NCBI RefSeq assembly: GCF_029887875.1
Contig: NZ_JARXRM010000025.1
Coordinates: 186,001-250,000, forward strand
Origin: Luteimonas endophytica
GTDB taxonomy: Bacteria; Pseudomonadota; Gammaproteobacteria; Xanthomonadales; Xanthomonadaceae
Direction of reading: 5' to 3'
Length of the DNA stretch: 64,000 nucleotides
Below, piece by piece: positions 33,369 to 41,604 of this stretch. The translations under genes and the position numbers were made by a program. Positions within the stretch are counted from its first letter, which is position 1. Each line of letters starts with the position of its first letter. The notes under the pieces are model-generated. The model was not told where the DNA came from and did no database searches. It worked only from the letters and a program-made list of their open reading frames with translations.

Positions 33369-33656
33369 ATGCAGCTGCTGACCCTCGAACATTTCGCCGG
33401 CTGCGTGAACGACACCTTCGAGGCGGCATTCGCCGAGGCCGAGGTGCCGTTCGTGCTGGTCGAGGCCCGGCCCCTGCCCGCCAGGCCCGGCGCCATGCGC
33501 GCGCCGTTCTCGCTGCTGTTCCGTAACGGCGCGGCCTTCCTGCTGCCGCAGCAGACCTATCGCATGCGCCACGCGCGGCTGGGCGAACTGGGGATCTTCC
33601 TGGTGCCGGTCGCGCGCGAGCGCGAAGGCTTCCTCTACCAGGCGGTGTTCAACTGA
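33369..33656 (+). CDS. Small conserved protein, DUF6916-like
   Basis: 95 residues, no signal peptide or membrane segment. The sequence starts MQLLTLEHFAGCVNDTFEA and has a strand-rich C-terminus ending LPQQTYRMRHARLGELGIFLVPV. This pattern fits the small DUF6916 proteins that I recall near tail-collar genes; function unknown. The frame is open upstream, but coding character starts at the ATG 33369, the first good start after the divergent gap. It converges on, and overlaps by 8 nt, the GNAT gene of the tail-collar operon. Confidence 0.7.
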   Translation: MQLLTLEHFAGCVNDTFEAAFAEAEVPFVLVEARPLPARPGAMRAPFSLLFRNGAAFLLPQQTYRMRHARLGELGIFLVPVAREREGFLYQAVFN

Positions 33657-34206
33657 GCGGCGCGGGCCGCCAGCGCATCGCCAGGTGGGTGGCGGACTCC
33701 GCCGCCGCATCGGCGCGGAAGCCGAGCCGCGCGTAGAGCCGCCGCGCGCCGGGATTGGCGTGCGCCACGTGCAGTGCCAGCCCGCGCCCCAGCGCCGCCG
33801 CATCCGCCTGCGCGGCGGCGACCAGCGCGCCGCCGATGCCGCGGCCGCGCCATTCCGGCAGCAGGCTGATGTCGACCAGCCGGTGTTCGGGCGCGCGGCG
33901 CAGCAGGTACAGGCGCCCGCACGGCCCGCCCGGGCCGTCCAGCAGCAGGAACTGCGCATCGGCGAAGTGGGCCAGGTAGTGGGCGTGCTGCGCCGCGCAC
34001 TGCTGGTCGAGAAAGGCGCGCTTCACCGCGTCCGGCCACGGCAGCGGGGCGAACTCGTCGGCGCGGGTGCCGGCGTAGAGCAGGCGCAGCCAGGGCAGGT
34101 CGGCATCGGCCGCCGCGCGTAGCGCCAGGCCGCGCGCGGCCAGCGCCGCGGGGGTGGGAAGCGGATCGGCCGGCGGCGGAGGAAACGGAACCGGGGGCGG
34201 GCCCAT
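33649..34206 (-). CDS. GNAT family N-acetyltransferase
   Basis: 185 residues. After a Pro-rich leader (MGPPPVPFPPPPADPLPTP) the GNAT fold has LRAAADADLPWLRLLYAGTR, FLLLDGPGGPCGRLYLLR, and the acetyl-CoA loop LLPEWRGRGIGGALV (about 123-137), then HANPGARRLYARLGF. Start at 34206, one nucleotide after the stop of the third tail-collar gene, so it is translated from the same message. Acceptor unknown; from context it may modify the tail-collar proteins, which is speculation. Confidence 0.88.
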   Translation of the reverse strand: MGPPPVPFPPPPADPLPTPAALAARGLALRAAADADLPWLRLLYAGTRADEFAPLPWPDAVKRAFLDQQCAAQHAHYLAHFADAQFLLLDGPGGPCGRLYLLRRAPEHRLVDISLLPEWRGRGIGGALVAAAQADAAALGRGLALHVAHANPGARRLYARLGFRADAAAESATHLAMRWRPAPLS

Positions 34207-34207
34207 C

Positions 34208-34747
34208 TCAGCCGAAGCTGGGGTAGACCCCCTGCAGCGCGATGCAGAAGTTGACACCCAGGTAGGGCTGGCGGTTGGCGTGCGGGAGTCCCTGGCCCTG
34301 CAGGCCGATCGCCTGCGGCGCCAGCTGGGTGTCCAGCGGCGAGGCCAGGAAGGTCCGCGACCCGGTACTGGCGGCCAGGAACGACAGGCCGCCGCCCTCC
34401 ACCGGGGCGCTGCTGCCGCTGCCCGGCGCGCTCTGCGACCAGGCGTTGGCGCCGTGGCCGTGCGCCGCCATCTGCGCGTCGGTCAGGGTCACGCTCTCCT
34501 GGCCGTAGGTCTCGCCGAGGGTGCGCTCCGACAGGCCCGGCCCCTGGCCCGGCCCGGCGCCTGCGCGCGCGGCGAAGTTGGGCAGCGCGAAATTGCTGTG
34601 GCCATCGCCGCCGTAGTTCACGCCGAGCAGGGAGAACAGCGCGGTGTGCTGGCTGATCGGCAGGACCGCGCCGTTGCAGAACGCCCAGCCGACTGGATTG
34701 AAGTTGAAACCGAACAGCTGGATTTCGCCGACGTAGGGTTCGGTCAT
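34208..34747 (-). CDS. Tail-collar (MdpB-like) protein 3
   Basis: 179 residues of the phage tail collar/microcystin-dependent (COG4675) family. N-terminal VGEIQLFGFNFNPVGWAFCNG, LPISQHTALFSLLGVNYGGDG and the LPNFAARA segment, a HGHG-containing middle, and C-terminal PYLGVNFCIALQGVYPSFG. No signal peptide. In phages the collar domain lies in short tail fibres that bind surface polymers, but bacterial stand-alone copies like this have no known role. Third of three paralogous genes in tandem, 75 nt after the second. Confidence 0.88.
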   Translation of the reverse strand: MTEPYVGEIQLFGFNFNPVGWAFCNGAVLPISQHTALFSLLGVNYGGDGHSNFALPNFAARAGAGPGQGPGLSERTLGETYGQESVTLTDAQMAAHGHGANAWSQSAPGSGSSAPVEGGGLSFLAASTGSRTFLASPLDTQLAPQAIGLQGQGLPHANRQPYLGVNFCIALQGVYPSFG

Positions 34748-34822
34748 CTCGGTGTCCTTGCTCGATGGCGGTGCTGGGGCGCGCGATGGAATGGGTGTCG
34801 TCCCGGATGGAACGCCGGGGAA

Positions 34823-35353
34823 TCAGGCCTGCTGGGGGAACACCCCTTCGGTGGCGATGCAGTACTGCACGGTCAGGGTCGGCATGCAGTTCTCGTGCGG
34901 CTGCGAGCCGCCCATGGGGCGGAGCATCTGGCTGGACATCGCGGCCGCGGTATTGCCCGCGGTGGTGCTCACGTAGAAGGTGTCGCCGCCGACCGCGCCG
35001 GGCAGCAGGCCCGGCCCCGGCGTCACCGCGGTGGCGGTGGCGGTGGTGGCCTGCAGCGGGTGGGAGTGCGCCGGCAGCTGGGTCTGCGTCAGGGTCACCG
35101 TCTCGGCGCCGCCGGTCTGGCCGAGCGTGTAGTTCCCCAGCCCCGGCCCCTGGCCCTGGCTGACCGGCAGCCGGCCGCGCAGGTCCGGAACTCCGAAGGT
35201 GTTCTGGCCATCGCCGCCGTAAGTGGTGCCCACCAGCATGAACAGCATCTCGTACTCGGAGATCGGCAGCAGGCTGCCGTCGCAGGCCTGCCAGCCCAGC
35301 GGCGTGCGCCCGAAACCGAACATGCGGATCTCGCCTACGAAGGGGGTGCTCAT
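34823..35353 (-). CDS. Tail-collar (MdpB-like) protein 2
   Basis: 176 residues with the same plan as its two neighbours: VGEIRMFGFGRTPLGWQACDG, LPISEYEMLFMLVGTTYGGDGQ, VPDLRGRLPVSQGQGPG, HSHP, and C-terminal VQYCIATEGVFPQ. The LRGR motif is the conserved collar core. The variable centre (about 90-145) is Thr/Ala/Gly-rich and differs from the paralogues, as expected for a binding surface. Middle gene of the set, 48 nt after the first. Confidence 0.88.
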   Translation of the reverse strand: MSTPFVGEIRMFGFGRTPLGWQACDGSLLPISEYEMLFMLVGTTYGGDGQNTFGVPDLRGRLPVSQGQGPGLGNYTLGQTGGAETVTLTQTQLPAHSHPLQATTATATAVTPGPGLLPGAVGGDTFYVSTTAGNTAAAMSSQMLRPMGGSQPHENCMPTLTVQYCIATEGVFPQQA

Positions 35354-35401
35354 GGGTGTGTCCTTCAGTGCAGTTCGCTGGAACGGGGGTGGCGCCCGGG
35401 C

Positions 35402-35950
35402 TCAGTTCCGCGACGGGAAGATGCCGTTCAGCGCGATGCAGAAGTTGATCGCGGCATACGGTTGCAGGTTGGGGTGGGGCTGGCTGCCGCCGGTCTCGGC
35501 CACCGTTTGCGGTCCCATCGACACCATCGCACCGCCGGCGGCGGCGTACAGCGGCCGCGCCGTGCCGCTGCGATCGTTGCTGGTGGCGTAGGCGCGGCCG
35601 GCGGGGATGCGGTTGTCGCCCGGCGCCGTGGCCGCGGCCACCGCGTGGACATGCGGCGGCAGCTGGCCGACCGTCAGCGCGACCTGCTCGGCGCCCGCCC
35701 GTTCGCCCATCTGCACCTGCGGCGGTTGCCAGTTCCCGGCGGCCGAGGGCGGGTAGCCCACCGGCGCCCGCCCGCGCAGGTCGGGCAGGGCGAAGTTGGT
35801 GACGCCGTCGCCGCCGAACTGGGTGCCCAGCAGCGAGAACAGCGCCTGGTTCTGGCTGATCGGCAGGAACTGCCCGCTGCACTGGGCGAAGTACTTCGGC
35901 GCGAAGCCGAACCCGGCCAGCATGATCTGGCCGACGAAGAAATCGCTCAT
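35402..35950 (-). CDS. Tail-collar (MdpB-like) protein 1
   Basis: 182 residues. VGQIMLAGFGFAPKYFAQCSG, LPISQNQALFSLLGTQFGGDG, LPDLRGRAPVGYPPS, HVHA and C-terminal AAINFCIALNGIFPSRN mark the collar family. Start at 35950 gives the same MSxxFVGxI N-terminus as the paralogues. First gene of the minus-strand set; divergent from the giant autotransporter across 375 bp. Confidence 0.88.
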   Translation of the reverse strand: MSDFFVGQIMLAGFGFAPKYFAQCSGQFLPISQNQALFSLLGTQFGGDGVTNFALPDLRGRAPVGYPPSAAGNWQPPQVQMGERAGAEQVALTVGQLPPHVHAVAAATAPGDNRIPAGRAYATSNDRSGTARPLYAAAGGAMVSMGPQTVAETGGSQPHPNLQPYAAINFCIALNGIFPSRN

Positions 35951-36325
35951 CGCTTCCCCTGGTTCCGATACGGCCGGTCCCCGGCCGCCCTTGCGCGACA
36001 CTGTGAAGAAAGCCCGCCCGACACACAAGCGATCGCGATCAAGTTTCCGCGCGCGGACCGCATCGCCGCCTCAACGGTCGAAGCCGCGGCCCGGCCCCGC
36101 ACGAGAGCGGCAAGAGCCGCGGCCCGGCCGCGCACGTGGGAGCCACCGCGGTCGCGCCCGGCCCTGGTGCCGCCGGTCGGCGGCCTTCTGGCCGGCGCGG
36201 ATTTCTGTTCCAATGGGCGGCAGGGGTGGGGCGCCCGCCGGACGGGCCGCCACCGCAGGAAGCTTCCGGGCGCGCGCCTGGAGCGACAGCCGCCGCGACC
36301 CGGTGGCGCTCGGGGGGATAGGGAG
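35951..36325. promoter_or_regulatory. Divergent control region, tail-collar genes / giant autotransporter
   Basis: 375 bp without a credible gene. It contains a 22-bp direct repeat, AGCCGCGGCCCGGCC(C/G)CGCACG, at 36082-36103 and 36115-36136 (one mismatch, start-to-start 33 bp). The AT-richer part at about 36025-36050 (AAGCGATCGCGATCAAG) contains the palindrome CGATCGCGATC. These are candidate regulator sites for both flanking units. GGGGGATAGGGAG before 36326 is the autotransporter ribosome site. Confidence 0.45.
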
Positions 36326-39300
36326 ATGCATCAGACCACTGGCTTTCGTCCGTGCGGCCGCGGCCGCGCGCGTTTCGCGCGCGCCTGCGCCTGGCTGCTG
36401 GCCGCGCTGCTGCTGTGGCCGGCGCTGGCCTCGGCGCAGTCGGCCTACTGCCCGACGCTCAGCGCCACCGTCGCCAACGGCGGCTCGGTCGACATCGACG
36501 TGAGCACCTGCGACGGCCCGTTCGACTTCGGAATGAGTGATCCTTGGCCCAACGGATACGAGGCCCAGCACGGCACCGTCACAATAGGTCCCAACAGCGG
36601 CGGGGTGCAGTTCGTCACCTACGTGCACAACGGCAACGCCGCCACCAGCGACACCTTCTACCTGGAGGATAACGACGGTGAGATCGTCACCGTCAACGTC
36701 ACCATCGAAGCGCCGACCTCGGCGATCGTGGTGGCGCCGGAGTCGCTGCCCACCCTGACCGCCGGCACCGCGGTCAGCCAGACCCTCACCGCCAGCGGCG
36801 GCATCGCCCCCTACACCTACAGCATGGCCACCGGCGCGCTGCCGGCGGGGTTGAGCCTCAGCTCGGGCGGCCTGCTCAGCGGCACGCCGACCCAGCGCGG
36901 GACCTATAGCTTCAGCGTGCTGGTCGAGGACAACGTCGGCGACTCCACGGTCAAAGGCTATACCGGCACCGTGCAGGACCCCTCCCTCACCCTGACCCCG
37001 GCCACCGGCACCGCCACCCAGGGCGTCGCCTTCAGCCAGGCCCTGGCCACCAGCGGCGGCGTCGCGCCGTACAGCTACCTGCTGGAGACCGGCACCCTGC
37101 CGGCCGGGATCTCGATCTCGTCGGCGGGCGTGGTCAGCGGCACCACCGCCGCCGCGGTGGGCAGCTATCCGGTGACCCTGCGGGTGACCGATTCGAGCAC
37201 CGGTTCCGGCCAGTACTTCGAGCTCGAGAGCTACACGCTCGAAGTGGTGGCATTGCCGAGCCTGTCGATCGACAACGTCACCCTGGCCGAGGGCGATGCC
37301 GGCACCAAGACCGCCGACTTCACGGTGTCGCTCGATGCGCCGGCCGGGCCTGGCGGGGTGACGTTCGACATCGCCACTGCCGACGGCACCGCCAGTGCCG
37401 GCAGCGACTACGTGGCGCGCTCGCTCACCGGGCAGACGATTCCCGCGGGCGCCAGCACGTACACCTTCGCCGTGCAGATCGACGGCGACGCCCTCAACGA
37501 GCCCGACGAGACCTTCTTCGTCAATGTCACCAACGTGACCGGCGCGACCGTGGCCGACGCGCAGGGCACGGGCACGATCGTCAACGACGATCCGCAGCCG
37601 TCGCTGGCCATCGACGACGTCTCGGTGACCGAAGGCAACGCCGGCACCGTCACCGCCACGTTCACCGTCGCGCTCTCCGCCGCCAGCGGCCAGACCGTCA
37701 CCGTCGGCTACGCCACCGCCGACGGCACCGCCACCGCCGGCAGCGACTACGCCGCCACCAGCGGCACCCTGACCCTCACCGCCGGCCAGACCCAGGGCAC
37801 CGTGTCGGTCACCGTCAACGGCGACACCACCCCGGAGCCCGACGAGACCTTCAGCGTCGGCCTGAGCGGCGCCACCAATGCCTCCATCGCCGACGCCACC
37901 GGCACCGGCACCATCCTCAACGACGACGTGCCGGTCTCGGTCGCGCCGGCCACCCTGCCCAGTGCCGCGGTCGCCGCCGCCTACAGCCAGGTGCTGAGCG
38001 CGAGCGGCGGCAGCGGGCCGTACACCTTCGCGGTCACCGCCGGCGCGCTGCCGGCCGGGCTCGCGCTCGCTCCCGGCGGCACGCTCTCGGGCACGCCCAC
38101 CGCCGGCGGCAGCTTCAACTTCACCGTCACCGCCACCGACAGCAGCGCGGCGCCCGGGCCGTACCTCGGCAGCCGCGCCTACACGCTGACGGTCGCCGCC
38201 GCCACCGTGACCCTGCCGGCCGCCAGCCTGCCGGCGGGCACCCGCGACGAGCCCTACAGCGCCGCCGTAGGCCCCGCCACCGGCGGCACCCCCGGCTATA
38301 CCTACGCGGTCACCGCCGGCGCGCTGCCGCCGGGGCTGTCGCTGACGTCGGCCGGCGCGCTGTCCGGCACGCCGAGCGTCCTCGGCACCTTCAACTTCAC
38401 CGTCACCGCCACCGATTCCAGCACCGGCACCGGGCCCTACAGCGGCAGCCAGGCCTTCTCGATCGCCATCGCCGACCAGGTGCCGGTGGCCAACGCGGTC
38501 ACGGTCACGGTCGGCTACGGCAGCACCGCCAATCCGGTCGCCCTGGACATCACCGGCGGCACGCCCGCCAGCGTCGCCGTCGCCACCGCGGCGTCCAACG
38601 GCACCGCCACCGCCAGCGGCACCCAGATCGCCTACACCCCCGCCGCAGGCTTCGCCGGCAGCGACAGCTTCACCTATACCGCCACCAACGCCTCGGGCAC
38701 CTCCGCGCCGGCCACGGTCACGGTGACGGTGAGCGACCCGGCGATCGCCGTCACCAGCGGCGCGCTCGCCGCCACCGTCGGCAGCGCCTACAGCGTCGAC
38801 TTCAACTGGAACGGCGGGCAGGCCCCCTATGTGAACTACCAGGTGCTCGGGTTGCCCGCGGGCCTGTCGGTCAGCGCCACCGGCAGCGACAGCGTCACCG
38901 TGTCCGGCACCCCGGCCGAGGCCGGCACCTTCGCCCTCACCGTCTCGGCCATCGACAGCAGCACCGGCGACGGGCCGTTCACCGCGGCCGAAACGTTCAA
39001 CCTGACGGTCGCCGCCCCGGCCCTGGCGCTCGCTCCGGCCGGCACCACCTTCGTGGCGTCCTACGGCCAGCCGTTCTCGCAGGACTTCAGCGCCAGCGGC
39101 GGCGTCGGCCCGTACACGTATGCCTTGTCCGGCACCGCCGTGCCCGGGCTGGCGTTCTCCGCCGACGGCACCCTGTCCGGCACCCCCACCACGCCCGGCA
39201 GCTACAGCTTCGGCATCACCGCCACCGACAGCGGCGCCAGCGGCGCCGGCGCGCCGTACTCGGTGACCGAGAGCTACACCGTGACGGTCGGCAATCCCGC

Positions 39301-41527
39301 CATCGTGGTGGCGCCGGCCACGCTGCCGGACGGGTCCGCCGGCCAGGCGTACGCCGCAACCTTCGCCGCCAGCGGCGGCGTCGCCCCGTACGCCTACACC
39401 CTGGCGGCCGGCAGCCTGCCGGACGGCCTGCAGCTGTCCGCCGGCGGCAGCCTGTCGGGCACGCCCACCGCCTCGGGCAGCACCGCGTTCACCGTGCTCG
39501 CCACCGACGCCAACGGCCAGAGCGGCGCCAGCGCCTACACGCTCGAGATCGCCGTGCCCACGCTCGCGGTCGGCCCGGCGACCCTGCCCGAGGGCGTCGT
39601 CGGCAGCGCCTACGCGCAGGCCGTCTCCGCCAGCGGCGGCGTCGCCCCGTACAGTTTCGCGCTCGGTGGCGGGCCGCTGCCGGCGGGGCTGACGTTAGAT
39701 GCCGTCACCGGCGCGCTTGCCGGTACCCCCACCGAGACCGGCAGCTTCGCCTTCACCATCACCGCCACCGACAGCACCTCGGGCACCGCCGGCACCGGCA
39801 GTGCGGCCTACACCCTGGTGGTGGGACTCGCCGCGCCCGAGGCGGCCGACGACACCGCCACCACCCTCGGCGGCAGCGCGGTCGCGATCGCGGTGACCGC
39901 CAACGACAGCGGCACCATCGACACCCTGGCGATCGCCACGGCGCCGGAGCACGGCAGCGTCGAGATCGACGGCCTGGAGGCGGTCTACACCCCGGCGGCC
40001 GCGTTCTCCGGCACCGACAGCTTCCGCTACACCGCGGCCGGCCCGGGCGGCACCTCGGCGCCGGCCACGGTGACGGTGACCGTCAACCCGCGGCCGGTGG
40101 CGCTGTCGCGCACCGTCGACGTGGTCGCCGGCACCACGGTGGACGTGGAGCTGACCGAGGGCGCCACCGGCGGCCCGTTCACCGCCGCCACCCTGATCGC
40201 GCTGGCGCCGGCCGCGGCCGGCAGCGCCAGCATCGCCGGCGAGGGCAGCGGCGACGATGCCCGCTACGTGCTCAGCTTCGCCGCCGACGCGGCGTTCTCC
40301 GGCCAGGCCGGCGCGCGCTTCACCCTCGACAACGCCCACGCCACCTCGGCCGAGGCGGTGATCACCTTCAACGTGGTGCAGCGCCCCGATCCGACCCGCG
40401 ACCCGGAAGTGCGCGCGCTGCTCGAGGCCCAGGTGGCCGCCACCCGCCGCTTCGCCGGCGCGCAGATGGACAACTTCCAGCAGCGCATGGAGCGGCTGCA
40501 CCGCGGCGGCGAGCGCGCCCCGCGCTTCAGCAGCCAGCTCGGTTTCAGCGCCAACCGGCCGCAGTGCGTGCAGCCGGTCGGCGCCGCGCCGGGCGACGCC
40601 TGCGACCACGCCCGCCACGGCATCGACGCCCCCGGCGCCGCGCCGGAGCCGGTCGCCGGGCCGGCATCGGCCTCGGCGGCGCCCGGCGCGGGCGGCGGCA
40701 TGGCGCTGTGGGTCGGCGGCGCGATCCGCTCCGGCAACCACGACGGCCGCGGCAGCGCCGGCACCGACTTCGAGAGCGACGGCGTGAGCGTGGGCGCCGA
40801 CTACCGCCTGTCCCCGGCGTTCGCGCTGGGCGCCGGGCTCGGCTGGGGCCGCGACGACAGCGAGGTCGGCGAGCGCGACAGCCGCAGCGAGGGCGAGGCC
40901 TGGTCGGTGGCGGCCTACGGCAGCTACCACCCCGGCGAGACCTTCTTCCTCGACGCGCTGCTCGGCTACCAGACCCTCTCCTACGACCTGCAGCGCCGCG
41001 TCACCGCCAGCGGCGGGCTGGTGCACGGCGCCCGCGACGGCAGCCAGTGGTTCGGCTCGCTCTCGGCCGGCGCCGACATCCGCCTGCGCGACGGGCTGCA
41101 GCTGACCCCGTATGCGCGCCTGGACCTGTCGCGCGCGCGCCTGGACGGCTACGTCGAGCAGGGCGACGACCTGTACGCGCTGCGCCACGGCACCATGGAC
41201 GTCGACACCACCACCGGCAACGTCGGCGTGCGCCTGGATATGCGCAGCCAGACCAGCTGGGGCGTGTTCGCGCCGCTGCTGCGGATGGAATACCAGCACG
41301 ACTTCCAGGGCGACACCAGCGCCACCATGGGGTATGCAGACCTGCTGACCGGGCCGCTGTATCGCACCACCCTGGACGGCTTCGACCGCAACCGGGTGAT
41401 GCTGGGGATCGGTGCCATGTTCGGCTTCGACAGCGGCCTGTCGACCCGCATCGAGTACCGCGGCGCGGTCGGCAACGGCGCCGACCGCGACCACGGCCTG
41501 CTGCTGAACATCGAGAAGAGCTACTGA
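36326..41527 (+). CDS. Giant autotransporter with putative-Ig (He_PIG) and Calx-beta repeats
   Basis: 1733 residues. Signal peptide (cleavage near ALASA-QS, about 37). The passenger holds about nine He_PIG-type Ig-like repeats recognisable by SGGIAPYTYSMATGALPAGL..GGLLSGTPT..G.Y.F.V..., two Calx-beta domains near 313-425 and 427-530 (ending GTIVNDD and GTILNDD), and two cadherin-like/Big_9 domains (near 720 and 1170) with GTDSF.YTA..G.TS.PATVTVTV. A linker with a charged helix (FQQRMERLHRGG) leads to a C-terminal beta-barrel of about 280 residues ending in IEKSY. It should be a surface-exposed adhesin-like protein. Its place beside three tail-collar genes is notable. Strong GGGGGATAGGGAG ribosome site. 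Confidence 0.88.
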   Translation: MHQTTGFRPCGRGRARFARACAWLLAALLLWPALASAQSAYCPTLSATVANGGSVDIDVSTCDGPFDFGMSDPWPNGYEAQHGTVTIGPNSGGVQFVTYVHNGNAATSDTFYLEDNDGEIVTVNVTIEAPTSAIVVAPESLPTLTAGTAVSQTLTASGGIAPYTYSMATGALPAGLSLSSGGLLSGTPTQRGTYSFSVLVEDNVGDSTVKGYTGTVQDPSLTLTPATGTATQGVAFSQALATSGGVAPYSYLLETGTLPAGISISSAGVVSGTTAAAVGSYPVTLRVTDSSTGSGQYFELESYTLEVVALPSLSIDNVTLAEGDAGTKTADFTVSLDAPAGPGGVTFDIATADGTASAGSDYVARSLTGQTIPAGASTYTFAVQIDGDALNEPDETFFVNVTNVTGATVADAQGTGTIVNDDPQPSLAIDDVSVTEGNAGTVTATFTVALSAASGQTVTVGYATADGTATAGSDYAATSGTLTLTAGQTQGTVSVTVNGDTTPEPDETFSVGLSGATNASIADATGTGTILNDDVPVSVAPATLPSAAVAAAYSQVLSASGGSGPYTFAVTAGALPAGLALAPGGTLSGTPTAGGSFNFTVTATDSSAAPGPYLGSRAYTLTVAAATVTLPAASLPAGTRDEPYSAAVGPATGGTPGYTYAVTAGALPPGLSLTSAGALSGTPSVLGTFNFTVTATDSSTGTGPYSGSQAFSIAIADQVPVANAVTVTVGYGSTANPVALDITGGTPASVAVATAASNGTATASGTQIAYTPAAGFAGSDSFTYTATNASGTSAPATVTVTVSDPAIAVTSGALAATVGSAYSVDFNWNGGQAPYVNYQVLGLPAGLSVSATGSDSVTVSGTPAEAGTFALTVSAIDSSTGDGPFTAAETFNLTVAAPALALAPAGTTFVASYGQPFSQDFSASGGVGPYTYALSGTAVPGLAFSADGTLSGTPTTPGSYSFGITATDSGASGAGAPYSVTESYTVTVGNPAIVVAPATLPDGSAGQAYAATFAASGGVAPYAYTLAAGSLPDGLQLSAGGSLSGTPTASGSTAFTVLATDANGQSGASAYTLEIAVPTLAVGPATLPEGVVGSAYAQAVSASGGVAPYSFALGGGPLPAGLTLDAVTGALAGTPTETGSFAFTITATDSTSGTAGTGSAAYTLVVGLAAPEAADDTATTLGGSAVAIAVTANDSGTIDTLAIATAPEHGSVEIDGLEAVYTPAAAFSGTDSFRYTAAGPGGTSAPATVTVTVNPRPVALSRTVDVVAGTTVDVELTEGATGGPFTAATLIALAPAAAGSASIAGEGSGDDARYVLSFAADAAFSGQAGARFTLDNAHATSAEAVITFNVVQRPDPTRDPEVRALLEAQVAATRRFAGAQMDNFQQRMERLHRGGERAPRFSSQLGFSANRPQCVQPVGAAPGDACDHARHGIDAPGAAPEPVAGPASASAAPGAGGGMALWVGGAIRSGNHDGRGSAGTDFESDGVSVGADYRLSPAFALGAGLGWGRDDSEVGERDSRSEGEAWSVAAYGSYHPGETFFLDALLGYQTLSYDLQRRVTASGGLVHGARDGSQWFGSLSAGADIRLRDGLQLTPYARLDLSRARLDGYVEQGDDLYALRHGTMDVDTTTGNVGVRLDMRSQTSWGVFAPLLRMEYQHDFQGDTSATMGYADLLTGPLYRTTLDGFDRNRVMLGIGAMFGFDSGLSTRIEYRGAVGNGADRDHGLLLNIEKSY

Positions 41528-41604
41528 CCCAGCGGCGCCGGGCGTTCACCACGTCCGGCGCCGCGATATCGCGACCTGCGACGGCGCTCGGGCATCATGG
41601 CCGG

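Noticed and set aside
33369..35950. Prophage or tail-like particle locus
   Set aside because: Only collar-type proteins are present; no sheath, tube, baseplate, capsid, integrase or lysis gene is seen on either side.
36726..40100. DNA-level tandem repeats in the giant autotransporter as a satellite or mobile element
   Set aside because: They encode in-frame Ig-like, Calx-beta and cadherin-like domains with normal protein-level conservation, so they are domain repeats of one gene.
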